A stretch of 64,000 nt of DNA, from NCBI GenBank assembly GCA_959599915.1, contig CAUGJE010000005.1, positions 70,219-134,218 on the forward strand, in the 5' to 3' direction. Within the stretch, counting starts at the first letter, position 1. Each line of letters opens with the position of its first letter. Made by a program: the position numbers and the translations under genes. The notes under the pieces are model-generated. The model saw only the letters and a program-made list of their open reading frames with translations, ran no database searches and was not told the DNA's origin. Below are positions 43,410 to 52,867 of this stretch, in pieces. The DNA comes from an uncultured Collinsella sp. Its GTDB lineage: Bacteria; Actinomycetota; Coriobacteriia; Coriobacteriales; Coriobacteriaceae.

Positions 43410-45599
43410 CTAAATAAGCTTCGTGCTTTCAAGCTTTTCGATGATCCAGTCGTTGGCTTTGATGACCGGGCGGCGGAAGATGACGCCCAGGGCCAGCGAC
43501 GGAATCAGGTAGCTCGCCAAGATACCCAGCTCAATCCAGTACTCCATATGGTAGGCACCGGCCATGGCAGCGTGCATGGCGTTGATGCCGTGGGTAAACG
43601 GCAGGAACGGGTAGATCGCCTGGAACACAGGGCCGGTCATCTCGATGGGGAACGTGCCGCCCGAACCGCCGACCTGCATGACCAACAGCACGACAGCGAG
43701 CGCCTTGCCGATATCGCCAAACGAAACCGTAAGCGTGTAGACGATATTGGAGAACACGAGACTCGCAACCCAGCCCGCCAGCACAAACTGCAGCGGGTTG
43801 TCGCACTGAATGCCAAAGAACAGGATGTCGCCCGCGCACACGAGCGTTGCCTGCAGCAGAGCCAGACCGCCAAAGAACAGGTAGCGACCCAGGTAGATCT
43901 CGTGCAGGCGCACGGGGATGAGCTCGTTGATGAGCTCATCGTCAACCGAGACCTTCATCATGGCCGCCAGTACGATCGAGCCGACCCACAGCGACAGAAT
44001 CGTGTAGAACGGCGCCATGGCCGAACCGTAGTTGCGGATCGGATAGACCGGTTTGCGGTCAAGCGCGACGGGACCGGAAAGCGACACGGCCAGACCCTCG
44101 GGATCGTTGCCGATCATCGTCTTGATCGTGGCCAGATCGTCCGACATAAGAGCACCGTCGAGCTCGTCCTTGAAAGCGCTAATCTTGTCCGACGCCTCAC
44201 CCAGTTGGTCAGAAGCCTTGTTGACGAGCTTTGCGGCTTTGGACAGACCCTTCGCGAGCGAACCAGAGGCATCGGTCAGACCGCTCACGGCGCTATCCAA
44301 GTCGCCCGAGATACCGTTCAGGGAATCCAGAACGCCCGAAATGGTCTTCTTGAGCTCCTTGGCCTTAACCGAGAACGTGGAATCATAGTCGGACTTGGCT
44401 CCCGAGATACCCGCCTTGGCATCGGCGATTGCCTGGTCGACCTCGGCACGCGAGTTGTTGACCTCCGCCATGCCGTCCGAAAGGGACTTTGCGGTTGCCC
44501 TCAGGTCGTTGGCATTGTTACGATACTCCGTCGCGATCCTGCCCAGCGATGTAGCCACAGACTTGAGGCTGTCCTGGAGCTTTTCGTCACTCACCTGATC
44601 GGCAAAGCTGCGGAGCTGGTCGGCCGTGTCGTCGATTTCCTTGGCACGCGTATCGAGCGCCGCCGCGGCATCGTTGAGCTGGGACACCGTGAGGTCAACA
44701 TGCTGGTTTGCGGCGTCGAAAGCCTTCGCGAGCTCGGCGGAAACGTTGTCAAACGAGCCCGCACTTCCGTCAATCGCGGCGTTGATAGCATCGTTGGCGG
44801 CCTTGAGTGCTTCCTTGGAATCACTAATGCCGCTCTCGGCGTGCTCCATCAACTGCTTGGTAGATTCATCGACCTTACCCGTCTGCTGGAGCATACCGCT
44901 CGCCGACGTCAACGAATCGGAGGTCGAGCTCAAAATGCCCGCAAGCGAAGTCGCGTTGGCTTGAACGTCCTGCAGGTCCTCGACCGAATCGCCCAGCGTA
45001 GAGGAAAGATTGGCGATAAAGTTGCTCACCTGGTCGGTGCTCATATAGTCGAGCAGGCTGGACACGGTCTTAAGGCCGATGGTCGTGATGGTCTTGGTAA
45101 AGGTCTCGTTGACCTGACTCTGGACGGCGCTCGAGCCCTTTTCGGTCACGATCTGGGCGATAGCGTTAGCCTTCTGGTTTTCGTAGAACTCGATATCGGC
45201 GTGCTTCACGTTGGTCGAGAAAAGCGTCATCATGTCGGCGCTAAACGTTTTAGGGATAACGACGGCAGCGTAGTACGCGCCCGACTTAACGCCCTCAATC
45301 GCCTTATCGCGGTCGTTGAGGACAACCCAGTCAAAGTTCTCGTTACCGCGCAGGGTCGCCGTCACGTTTTCGCCCACGTTGATCTCGACGGGAATCAGGT
45401 CGCTCTCGTAGCCCTCATCGGTGTTGACCACTGCAATCTTAAGGTTGCCGGTATTGCCGTACGGATCCCAGCTGCCGGCGATGTTAAACCACGCGTACAG
45501 GCACGGCACGATAATGAGGCCCATCACGACGACCATGCCGATCACGGAGCGAGACACGTTTTGGACATCACGCTTAAACAGGTGCAGGATGTTCTTCAT
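43410..45599 (-). CDS. YhgE/Pip-domain membrane protein (second of pair)
   Basis: 729 residues. One N-terminal membrane helix (VIGMVVVMGLIIVPCLYAWF), a long extracytoplasmic coiled-coil-rich region with many Ser/Ala/Asp heptads (about 180-520), then five or six C-terminal helices of the ABC-2/Pip type. Related proteins are phage infection protein and the ESX/type VII-linked YhgE. The function is not established. It starts directly on the stop codon of the upstream paralogue (TAAATG), so the two are translationally coupled. Confidence 0.88.
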   Translation of the reverse strand: MKNILHLFKRDVQNVSRSVIGMVVVMGLIIVPCLYAWFNIAGSWDPYGNTGNLKIAVVNTDEGYESDLIPVEINVGENVTATLRGNENFDWVVLNDRDKAIEGVKSGAYYAAVVIPKTFSADMMTLFSTNVKHADIEFYENQKANAIAQIVTEKGSSAVQSQVNETFTKTITTIGLKTVSSLLDYMSTDQVSNFIANLSSTLGDSVEDLQDVQANATSLAGILSSTSDSLTSASGMLQQTGKVDESTKQLMEHAESGISDSKEALKAANDAINAAIDGSAGSFDNVSAELAKAFDAANQHVDLTVSQLNDAAAALDTRAKEIDDTADQLRSFADQVSDEKLQDSLKSVATSLGRIATEYRNNANDLRATAKSLSDGMAEVNNSRAEVDQAIADAKAGISGAKSDYDSTFSVKAKELKKTISGVLDSLNGISGDLDSAVSGLTDASGSLAKGLSKAAKLVNKASDQLGEASDKISAFKDELDGALMSDDLATIKTMIGNDPEGLAVSLSGPVALDRKPVYPIRNYGSAMAPFYTILSLWVGSIVLAAMMKVSVDDELINELIPVRLHEIYLGRYLFFGGLALLQATLVCAGDILFFGIQCDNPLQFVLAGWVASLVFSNIVYTLTVSFGDIGKALAVVLLVMQVGGSGGTFPIEMTGPVFQAIYPFLPFTHGINAMHAAMAGAYHMEYWIELGILASYLIPSLALGVIFRRPVIKANDWIIEKLESTKLI

Positions 45600-48380
45600 T
45601 TATGCCTCACCTCCTTTAGAGTGCTTGCCAAGCGGGGTGGTATCTCCATCATTTGTAGCTGTGCTGTCGCTGCCCTGAGATTTACGATGCGCACCGATAT
45701 GCGGCAGACGGCTCGTGGGCTGTTCGCTGTCCTTGGTGCCCCGCTCGCTGGCGTTGAGACCAAACATGCGACGGGCGGCAGGGATGGCAGCCGTGTGCTC
45801 GCGCATCTCGCGGCGAAGATCCTCGTCCGAAAGCGCCGAGATGCGCATCTGGGTGTTGAGGCTTGCACGGATATACTCGATGTTGATGAGCCAGCCGCAG
45901 ATGGCAATGACCGAGATAATCCAGATAACCAGCAGAATGATCTTGCCATTGTTGTCGATATCGAGAACCGTCGACAGAATGAAGAGCAGCACCTGCACGC
46001 CGACTACAGCAGCGAAACCGCCCTTGATGTAGTACGGGTAGCGATGCTCAAAGGCGACCGCATGATCGAGCAGTTCGCGACGGTACGAATCGGAATCGAG
46101 CATGACGCGCATGGCCGTACGCAGCGAATAACGTTGGCGCGGCAGGTCGTTGGACTCGCAGATCATGAGGCCCGTCGTGGAAAGCTGCTTATCAAAGAGC
46201 AGATTGAGGTTGAGCAGCAACGGGCGCAGCTGCAGACCGATAAAGAGCGCGATGATAAGGAACACGCCCAGGATGCACAGGTTGAACAGGTAGTTGAACG
46301 AATACATGCCACCGACGGTCTCGCGCAGCAGGTTGATGCCATAGGTGAAGGGCAGCAGCGGATGCAGCCACTGGAAGAAGCCGGGCATCATCTCGATGGG
46401 ATACATGCCCGACGAGCCGGGGATCTGCACAATGACGAGGATGACGCCAATGGCTTTACCGATATGCTTAAAGGTGGTGGACAGCGCATAGATGATATTG
46501 ACGTAGGTGAACGAGATAGCGATGCCGCCCAGCACAAAGAGCAGCGGATTGACGCACTGAACGCCAATGACTAGGTCGCCTACCGTAACGATGATGGCCT
46601 GGAACGCGCCCAGGATCACCAGTAGCAGCCAGCGGCCAAAGTAGCCCTGACGCGCCGTAAAGCTACCGATGCCCTCGCGGTCGACCTCGAGTTTGTAGAT
46701 AGCGATGAGCACATAGCCGCCTACCCACAGCGCCAGATTGGTGTAGAAGGGCGCGATGCCCGAGCCAAAGCTCTTGACCGGATAGATTGACTTGGATGTC
46801 AGCTCAACCGGAGATGCCATGAAATCTGCCACGTCATTGACGTCGACGTCCATGAGGTCGGCTAACTCGCCCATAGACCCAGAGGTCTGCAACGCCGCAA
46901 TGTCATTGGCGGCGGTCGCGAGCTTGTCCTGAACCTTGGCAAGGGAGGCGTCGGTTTGGGACAGCGTGGTCTTTGCCTGCTTGAGCGTGGCGCCGAGCTG
47001 CGCCAGCGTGCCGCGCGCGCTCGCTATCGTGGGGGTCATACCCGATACAATGCCGGTCAAATCGCCCGAAACGGCGGCAAAGGAGTCAAGCGCGCTCGAA
47101 GCCTTCGGAAGTGCGTTCTGACCCAGATCGGTCTGAGCCTGACCGAGGTTAGCCGTACCGGTCTGAATTGCCGCGTTGAGTGCGTTGCTCGCGTTCGAGA
47201 CGGCCGTGGCGTCGTTTGCCATGGCGCTCGATTGTGCAGAAAGGCCATCCTTGATGCTCTGCAGCTTCTGGTTTTGCTCGCGAAGCGAATCGATGGTCGA
47301 TACAATGCGCGCGTCAATTTCCTCGGAACCTGTCGACGTGTCATTAACGAGAATCTCCAAGTGCCCGATAACGACCTTATTGTGATCGATCGTCGCCTGG
47401 AGAGACTCGAGCGAGTTGTCGATGCGGGTGGTCGTAGATGTGACCGTACCCGTTAGCTTGCCAATCGCAGCGTTCGCGGAGGCTGACGTCTTGGTGAGTG
47501 CAAGGCTACCTTCCGAGAGTGCCTTGGAGAGCGAGGTGATAGAGTTGCCCGCCGTGGCGCGAGCCTCGCCCAGCAGGTCGTTGCCCTGGGAGATTGCCTG
47601 CGTCAGCGACGGTGCCTGACCTTGCAAGCCGGCAAGCGCCGCATCAGCCGAGGCGATAGCGCCACTCGTCTTATCGATGGCGGCATTCATATCGCCAATC
47701 GAATCGCGCACCTCACCCAAGGTGTCGGATGCCTCGGACACCGAACTTGTCAGCGAGTCCTGAGTCTGGGTTGCCTTGTCCTTTAAATCGACACCGGCAT
47801 CCTTGGCGATACTGGCAACAGTCTCGCCCACCGTGGAGACAAACTCCGAGTTGATCTGCTCCTCGATGGTGTTGGCACCGGTATCGGTGACCTTGGGCGC
47901 AATGGCGCTCTTCTTCTCATTGACGTAATAGGTGAGCTTCGGCTGATGGTAATTGCCATCGAGCATCGAGACAAGATTGTCGGAGAAGTTCTTGGGGATT
48001 ACGATCGCCGCGTAGTATTCCCCGCTCTCGACGCCCTCTTTGGCATCGGCAGCCGAGTCGACGAAGGTCCAGCCCAGCTGATCGTTTTCCTTGAGCTGGT
48101 CGACCACCTTATCGCCTGCATTGAGCTCGCCCACCAAGTCATTCTGGGTGCCCTGATCGTTGTTGGCGATGGCGATTTTAATGCCCTGGGTATTTCCGTA
48201 CGGATCCCAGTTGGCAACGATGTTGTACCAGGCATACAGCGAGGGAATGACGCACACGCCCAAGGTAACCACCAGGGCGACGGGGTTCATAAGCAGTCGC
48301 TTAATGTCGCGCTTAAATATCGCAAAGGAGACCTTTGCGTTGGATAGTTTGCTGCCGAGACTCACGCTTGGACCATCCAT
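45600..48380 (-). CDS. YhgE/Pip-domain membrane protein (first of pair)
   Basis: 926 residues. The same plan as its neighbour: N-terminal helix (NPVALVVTLGVCVIPSLYAW), WDPYGNTQGIKIAIANND, a coiled-coil middle (about 200-530), six C-terminal helices. It adds a further 200-residue tail with two more membrane segments (YIKGGFAAVVGVQVLLFILS; IILLVIWIISVIAICGWLIN) and a hydrophilic end. It probably forms a heteromeric envelope complex with the second protein. Confidence 0.88.
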   Translation of the reverse strand: MDGPSVSLGSKLSNAKVSFAIFKRDIKRLLMNPVALVVTLGVCVIPSLYAWYNIVANWDPYGNTQGIKIAIANNDQGTQNDLVGELNAGDKVVDQLKENDQLGWTFVDSAADAKEGVESGEYYAAIVIPKNFSDNLVSMLDGNYHQPKLTYYVNEKKSAIAPKVTDTGANTIEEQINSEFVSTVGETVASIAKDAGVDLKDKATQTQDSLTSSVSEASDTLGEVRDSIGDMNAAIDKTSGAIASADAALAGLQGQAPSLTQAISQGNDLLGEARATAGNSITSLSKALSEGSLALTKTSASANAAIGKLTGTVTSTTTRIDNSLESLQATIDHNKVVIGHLEILVNDTSTGSEEIDARIVSTIDSLREQNQKLQSIKDGLSAQSSAMANDATAVSNASNALNAAIQTGTANLGQAQTDLGQNALPKASSALDSFAAVSGDLTGIVSGMTPTIASARGTLAQLGATLKQAKTTLSQTDASLAKVQDKLATAANDIAALQTSGSMGELADLMDVDVNDVADFMASPVELTSKSIYPVKSFGSGIAPFYTNLALWVGGYVLIAIYKLEVDREGIGSFTARQGYFGRWLLLVILGAFQAIIVTVGDLVIGVQCVNPLLFVLGGIAISFTYVNIIYALSTTFKHIGKAIGVILVIVQIPGSSGMYPIEMMPGFFQWLHPLLPFTYGINLLRETVGGMYSFNYLFNLCILGVFLIIALFIGLQLRPLLLNLNLLFDKQLSTTGLMICESNDLPRQRYSLRTAMRVMLDSDSYRRELLDHAVAFEHRYPYYIKGGFAAVVGVQVLLFILSTVLDIDNNGKIILLVIWIISVIAICGWLINIEYIRASLNTQMRISALSDEDLRREMREHTAAIPAARRMFGLNASERGTKDSEQPTSRLPHIGAHRKSQGSDSTATNDGDTTPLGKHSKGGEA

Positions 48381-48555
48381 CCTGTCGTTGAATCAAATCG
48401 TACTATCGACAACCATTGTACGTAGGCGCTTTAGCGTCTCGAAGCACAATGGTATTGAGTTTTGCGGGTAGCAATATACTACGAAGATTAGTTAACGTAC
48501 AGATGTACAGTATCCTAAATTTCAGCAGGTCACAAAACCACAACCCGCACAAATA

Positions 48556-48584
48556 AATGATCCCTTGGGGACGAAGGGATCATT
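48556..48584 (-). repeat. Short hairpin between htpG and the YhgE pair
   Basis: AATGATCCCTT/AAGGGATCATT, perfect 11-bp stem with a 7-nt loop. The 310-bp gap also holds the hairpin at 48593-48662 and, nearer the yhgE start, direct repeats CTGTACAT/CTGTACGT (minus strand, about 48494-48509) that could be an operator. Confidence 0.6.
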
Positions 48585-48592
48585 CAAAAGGA

Positions 48593-48662
48593 AACGAGAG
48601 TGGAAAATCTCCCACTTCAAGCCCGCATTCGAGCCAAAAGTGGGAGATTATCCACTCTCGTT
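48593..48662 (-). repeat. Long hairpin after htpG
   Basis: 25-nt arms 48593-48617 and 48638-48662 (AACGAGAGTGGA and on) match at 24 of 25; the loop is 20 nt. It starts 31 bp after the htpG stop codon and probably terminates or stabilises its transcript. Confidence 0.7.
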
Positions 48663-48692
48663 CTAATCTAGTTACGGTGCCGTATCCCCGAA

Positions 48693-50717
48693 CTACATCA
48701 AGTTGCAAACAGCCGCCGCGAAGGCAACGGGGTCCTCGGGGAGGATACCCTCGACCAGCAGGGCCTGATCGTAGAGCAGGCCGGAGTACTGCTTGATCTT
48801 GTCGGCGTCACCTGCCTTCTGGGCAGCGACGAGCTTGGCGAAGACCGGGTGTTTGGCGTTGAGCTCGAGCACGCGCTGGCTCTTGGGCATACCGTCGGGC
48901 GCGCCCTCAGGACCCTTCTGAAGCACCTTCTCCATCTCGAGCGAAAGCGGACCCTCGGTGGTGATGCAAGCGGGGGCATCGGTCAGGCGCGCGGAGACGG
49001 CAACTTTCTCGACCTTGTCACCGAGCGCCTCCTTCATAGCGCTAAAGAGGTCCTCGTTCTCCTTGGTGGCGTCCTCGGCCTCCTTCTTCTCGTCCTCGGT
49101 CGCCAGATCAAGATCGCCAGTCGCGACGTTCTTGAGCTCCAGGTGACGATCCTCGACCTCGGGCTCGGCACCGTCGGCAACGGCCTTCTCGGCAGCCTCG
49201 CGGGCGGCGTCGTCTTCGTAGATCTTAGGCATATCGGCGGCAACGTACTCACGCATAGCCTGGAACGTAAACTCATCCACATCCTGCGTCAGCAACAGCA
49301 CGTCATAGCCGCGCTCGAGCACGCCCTTTACCACGGGCATCTTGGCCAAGCGCACACGCGAGTCGCCGGCGGCGTAGTAGATGGCCTTCTGATCCTCGGG
49401 CATGCCCTTGGCATACTCGGCCAGGGTAATCATCTTCTGCTCCTTGGCAGACCAGAACAGTAGCAGGTCGGCGAGCTCATCGGCCTTCATGCCATAGCTC
49501 GAGTAGATGCCGTACTTAAGGCCGCGGCCAAAGTTCTCAAAGAACTTCTCGTAGGCCTCGCGGTCGTTGTCGCGCATGTCCTCAAGATCGGCAGTGATCT
49601 TCTTCTCGACACGCTTGGCAATGGCCTTGAGCTGACGGTTCTGTTGCAGCGTCTCACGCGAAATATTGAGCGTCACGTCGGCAGAGTCCACGACACCGCG
49701 CACAAAGTTGTAGTAGTCGGGCAGCAAGTCGTCGCACTTCTCCATAATCAGCACGTTGGAACTGTAGAGCGCCAGGCCCTTCTCGTAGTCCTTGCTGTAC
49801 AGATCGAACGGGGCGCGACCCGGCACAAACAGCAGCGCATCGTACTCAAGCGTACCCTCGGCATGGAAGCTGATAGTGCGCGCGGGATCGTCAAAGTCGT
49901 GGAACGTGGACTTGTAGAACTCGTTGTAATCCTTCTGCTCAACGTCGGAGCTGCGCTTTTTCCAAATCGGCGTCATGGAGTTGATGGTCTCGAGCTCCTG
50001 GTAGTCCTCGTACTCGGGCTTGTAGTCGTCGCCGGCGTCCTCGGGCTTGGGTTTCTGGCGGCTCTTGCTCACCATCATCTGAATCGGGTAGCGCACATAG
50101 TTGCTGTACTGCTGAATCAGGCTCTTGAGGCCCCACTCGGTCAGGAAGCGATCGTAGGTCTCGGCCTCGCCGTCGGCGTCGAGCTTCTCGTTCTCGCGCA
50201 GCGTCAGGATGACATCGGTACCGTGCTCAGCACGCTCGCCATCCTCGATGGTGTAGCCCTCAAGACCGTCGGACTCCCAAACGTGGGCGGTGTCCTCGCC
50301 ATAGGCGCGGCTGACAACCTTTACGTGGCTGGCAACCATAAAGGCAGAGTAGAAGCCCACGCCAAACTGACCGATGATGTCGACATCGGAACCCTGCTGC
50401 TCGGCGTTCTCAGTCTTAAACTCCTCGGAGCCGGAATGGGCGATGGTGCCCAGATTGCGCTCGAGCTCCTCGGCGGTCATGCCGATACCGTTATCCGAAA
50501 TGGTGATGGTACGGGCATCTTTATCAAAGGAAACACGGATGGCCAGGTCGCCCTGGTCGATCTTGACACTCGGATCCTGCAGGCTCTTAAAGTTGAGCTT
50601 GTCGACGGCATCGCTCGCGTTGGAGATAAGCTCGCGCAGGAAGATTTCCTTATTGGTGTAGATGGAGTTGATCATGAGGTCGAGCAGTTTTTTGCTCTCG
50701 GTCTTAAATTGACGCAT
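48693..50717 (-). CDS. htpG: Molecular chaperone HtpG (Hsp90)
   Basis: 674 residues. ATP-dependent chaperone of the cytoplasm. GHKL ATPase motifs: FLRELISNASDAVDKL (Asn/Asp), ISDNGIGMT, GQFGVGFYSAFMVA. The middle domain has NISRETLQQNRQLKAI. A 50-residue Glu/Asp/Lys-rich stretch (about 510-565, EDEKKEAEDATKEN) sits in the C-terminal part. The ATG follows AAAGGA. The 200-bp region upstream has a TATAAAAT-like -10 (minus strand); I see no clear CIRCE or HAIR heat-shock operator. Confidence 0.95.
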   Translation of the reverse strand: MRQFKTESKKLLDLMINSIYTNKEIFLRELISNASDAVDKLNFKSLQDPSVKIDQGDLAIRVSFDKDARTITISDNGIGMTAEELERNLGTIAHSGSEEFKTENAEQQGSDVDIIGQFGVGFYSAFMVASHVKVVSRAYGEDTAHVWESDGLEGYTIEDGERAEHGTDVILTLRENEKLDADGEAETYDRFLTEWGLKSLIQQYSNYVRYPIQMMVSKSRQKPKPEDAGDDYKPEYEDYQELETINSMTPIWKKRSSDVEQKDYNEFYKSTFHDFDDPARTISFHAEGTLEYDALLFVPGRAPFDLYSKDYEKGLALYSSNVLIMEKCDDLLPDYYNFVRGVVDSADVTLNISRETLQQNRQLKAIAKRVEKKITADLEDMRDNDREAYEKFFENFGRGLKYGIYSSYGMKADELADLLLFWSAKEQKMITLAEYAKGMPEDQKAIYYAAGDSRVRLAKMPVVKGVLERGYDVLLLTQDVDEFTFQAMREYVAADMPKIYEDDAAREAAEKAVADGAEPEVEDRHLELKNVATGDLDLATEDEKKEAEDATKENEDLFSAMKEALGDKVEKVAVSARLTDAPACITTEGPLSLEMEKVLQKGPEGAPDGMPKSQRVLELNAKHPVFAKLVAAQKAGDADKIKQYSGLLYDQALLVEGILPEDPVAFAAAVCNLM

Positions 50718-50919
50718 GTGCAGTCCTTTCGCGCTACCCCCGTCCGCAAAAACGGCCCGGTTGCCCGAGTCGCATTGCAGACCTGCTATGTTCAGACTTA
50801 GATTTTATAACCCATTAGCGCGCATATATACATACGGAATCGAAAAACTGTATGTCCAAACGCTCTGATGCACCAATTGCCAAGGAGTGTCCCCGACTGC
50901 CGGCAGGAAAGGAACGTCC

Positions 50920-51420
50920 CTATCTGCCATCTACGCGCTTGGCCATCCAAACATGGGGCTGGCCCTCGTCTTCGTAGTCCACCGGGGCAATCTGCGTGTA
51001 ACCCGCCTTGGCATAGAGTGGTAGCACGTATTCCTGCGCGTGCAGCTTAATGAGCTTGGAGCCGGCATCACGCGCGCACGTATCACTGGCCTCGACAATC
51101 TTGCTCGCCAAACCGCGACGGCGCATGCTCGGCAGCACGGCCACGCGCCCCATAATGTAGGTCTCCCCCGCCGCGACGCCTTCGTCCAAGTCGCACGCCG
51201 GCGACACCGGAGCCTCTGCGTCAGCTGCGCGCTCAAGCTCTTCGGGAAACACGCGCGAGCAGCCGGCAAGCTCGCCGTCTACATAGAGTGTCACATGAAT
51301 GCAGTTCGGATCCTCGTCGATAGCGTCGAACTCATTCTCGTAGCCCTGCTCGTCCATAAAAACGACGCGGCGCACCAACGCCGCGTCGTCAAAGCATCCC
51401 GTCTTAAGTTGGATATCCAT
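50920..51420 (-). CDS. GNAT-family N-acetyltransferase
   Basis: 166 residues. Acetyl-CoA-binding motif A is MGRVAVLPSMRRRGLASKIV (about 88-107), followed by LHAQEYVLPLYAKAGY. The N-terminal half VRRVVFMDEQGYENEFDAID, IHVTLYVDGELAGCSRVF is typical of ElaA/YjcF-like members. The substrate is unknown. The start is the ATG at 51418-51420 behind AAAGGGCA. It follows the cps regulatory genes on the same strand after 39 bp. Confidence 0.88.
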   Translation of the reverse strand: MDIQLKTGCFDDAALVRRVVFMDEQGYENEFDAIDEDPNCIHVTLYVDGELAGCSRVFPEELERAADAEAPVSPACDLDEGVAAGETYIMGRVAVLPSMRRRGLASKIVEASDTCARDAGSKLIKLHAQEYVLPLYAKAGYTQIAPVDYEDEGQPHVWMAKRVDGR

Positions 51421-51459
51421 AGCTGCCCTTTCATTCAACGCGAACGTTAGGGACAGATT

Positions 51460-52110
51460 TTAGCGAAAATGAGCTCCGCGCACGCTAAACTTCGCGCGAG
51501 CCTTCGCCAGGCAGTCGTAATGACCCACGTTATGGGCATCGCTCGCGATGAAGCTGTACAGGTTCTGATCGAACAGGCGCTGCGCCGGCTTTTTCTCGCG
51601 ACCAAAGCGACCGCCGGCAATAAAGTCCGCCGAAGCCTGCAGCTTGCAGCCCATATCGACCAGGCGCTCCGCCACGCTTACATCCTTTTGAACCGCACGA
51701 TAGCGCTCAGGATGAGCGATGATCACCTGGTAGCCACGGCACTGCAAATCGTAAATCGTGTTCTCGTACTCTCTAAACGCATACGCATCGGCATGAGTCG
51801 AAAGCTCGAGCAGAAACTCGTTGGTCCCATCGAAATGCAAGTGATCCGCGGCATCGATACCAAGCTCAACGAGCTTTCGATGGTTGACCTCGAAGCCCAT
51901 CTGGAGCGGAAAACCGTCAGCGTTATCGCGCAGCAGCTCAAAGGCATCCCACATCTTGTCGTAATCAAAATAGGGATCACGGCAGTGAGGAGTGCAAACG
52001 ATTCTGGTTACACCGGCCCGCTTAGCAGCCTCGAGCATCGCCAAGCTCTCTTCGAGATCGGCGGCGCCGTCGTCTACACCCGGCAAGATATGGCAATGAA
52101 TGTCACGCAT
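51460..52110 (-). CDS. cpsB: CpsB/CapC-type tyrosine-protein phosphatase (PHP fold)
   Basis: 216 residues. Manganese-dependent phosphatase that reverses BY-kinase autophosphorylation. The PHP metal motifs are DIHCHILPGVDDG (about 3-15), CTPHCRDPYF, GFEVNHRK, VIIAHPERY and IASDAHN. It lies 17 bp after the kinase gene and acts on its tyrosine cluster to set exopolysaccharide or capsule output. Confidence 0.92.
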   Translation of the reverse strand: MRDIHCHILPGVDDGAADLEESLAMLEAAKRAGVTRIVCTPHCRDPYFDYDKMWDAFELLRDNADGFPLQMGFEVNHRKLVELGIDAADHLHFDGTNEFLLELSTHADAYAFREYENTIYDLQCRGYQVIIAHPERYRAVQKDVSVAERLVDMGCKLQASADFIAGGRFGREKKPAQRLFDQNLYSFIASDAHNVGHYDCLAKARAKFSVRGAHFR

Positions 52111-52127
52111 AGGTCGGCCTTAATCAA

Positions 52128-52865
52128 CTAAACGTTTGCTCGGTTGGTGAAGATGCCCTTTTTGGAAGTGCCCTGATCGTCGGAGCCCTTCTTAACCTTC
52201 TTACCGTCCTTGGTGTAGTAAGAATAGTAGTACTCGCTGGTCTCGGTCTCACAGTAATTCATGACGGTACCGATGAGCTTGACCTTCTCGGACTTCTTAA
52301 GCTGGGCGATAGCGTTGAGCGCCTCTTCGCGCTTGGTAAAGTCCTCGCGCACCACGAACAGCGCGCCGTCGGTCAAGCTGGCAATCTCGGCAGCATCGAT
52401 GAAGGTGCCGACCGGAGGAGCATCGAAGATGACGTACTGGAACTTGGCGGACAGTGCCTTTACCAGCTTGGCAAAGCGATGGGAGACGATGATGTCGGCA
52501 GGATTGGGAATGTGCGGCTCGGCATCGAGGAAGTAGAAGTTCTTCTGACCCGTCTCGACAATTGCCTGGTCAATGGAGATCTGCTCGGAAAGGACCGCAT
52601 AGAGTCCGCCGCGCGAACGAACGCCGAGCATATCGGAAAGGGACCTGCGGCGCATATCGGCCTCGACCAGCAGGACACTCTTGCCGCTCGTGGCGATTGC
52701 CTGAGCAAGGTTAATGGAAACCGTAGACTTGCCCTCGTTGGGAATCGAGGAGGTAACGGTGATGGTGCGAATGGGGTCATCCACGCTCGCAAAGCGGATG
52801 TTGGCCAGAAGGGTCTTGGCGGCATTCTGTACAACGAGCTTATCGGTGTTCTTTGCCTTAGCCAT
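52128..52865 (-). CDS. cpsD: CpsD/CapB-type bacterial tyrosine kinase
   Basis: 245 residues. Walker A SSIPNEGKSTVS (about 39-50), Walker A' VLLVEADMRRRS, Walker B-like VIFDAPPVGTFIDA. A C-terminal tyrosine cluster SEYYYSYYTKDGKK is the autophosphorylation site. The kinase works with the CpsC membrane protein upstream (2-bp gap) and the CpsB phosphatase downstream. Confidence 0.93.
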   Translation of the reverse strand: MAKAKNTDKLVVQNAAKTLLANIRFASVDDPIRTITVTSSIPNEGKSTVSINLAQAIATSGKSVLLVEADMRRRSLSDMLGVRSRGGLYAVLSEQISIDQAIVETGQKNFYFLDAEPHIPNPADIIVSHRFAKLVKALSAKFQYVIFDAPPVGTFIDAAEIASLTDGALFVVREDFTKREEALNAIAQLKKSEKVKLIGTVMNYCETETSEYYYSYYTKDGKKVKKGSDDQGTSKKGIFTNRANV

Positions 52866-52867
52866 GC

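Noticed and set aside
50718..50919. CIRCE or HAIR heat-shock operator upstream of htpG
   Set aside because: Only a short ACATAC/GTATGT inverted pair is present, which does not match either consensus.
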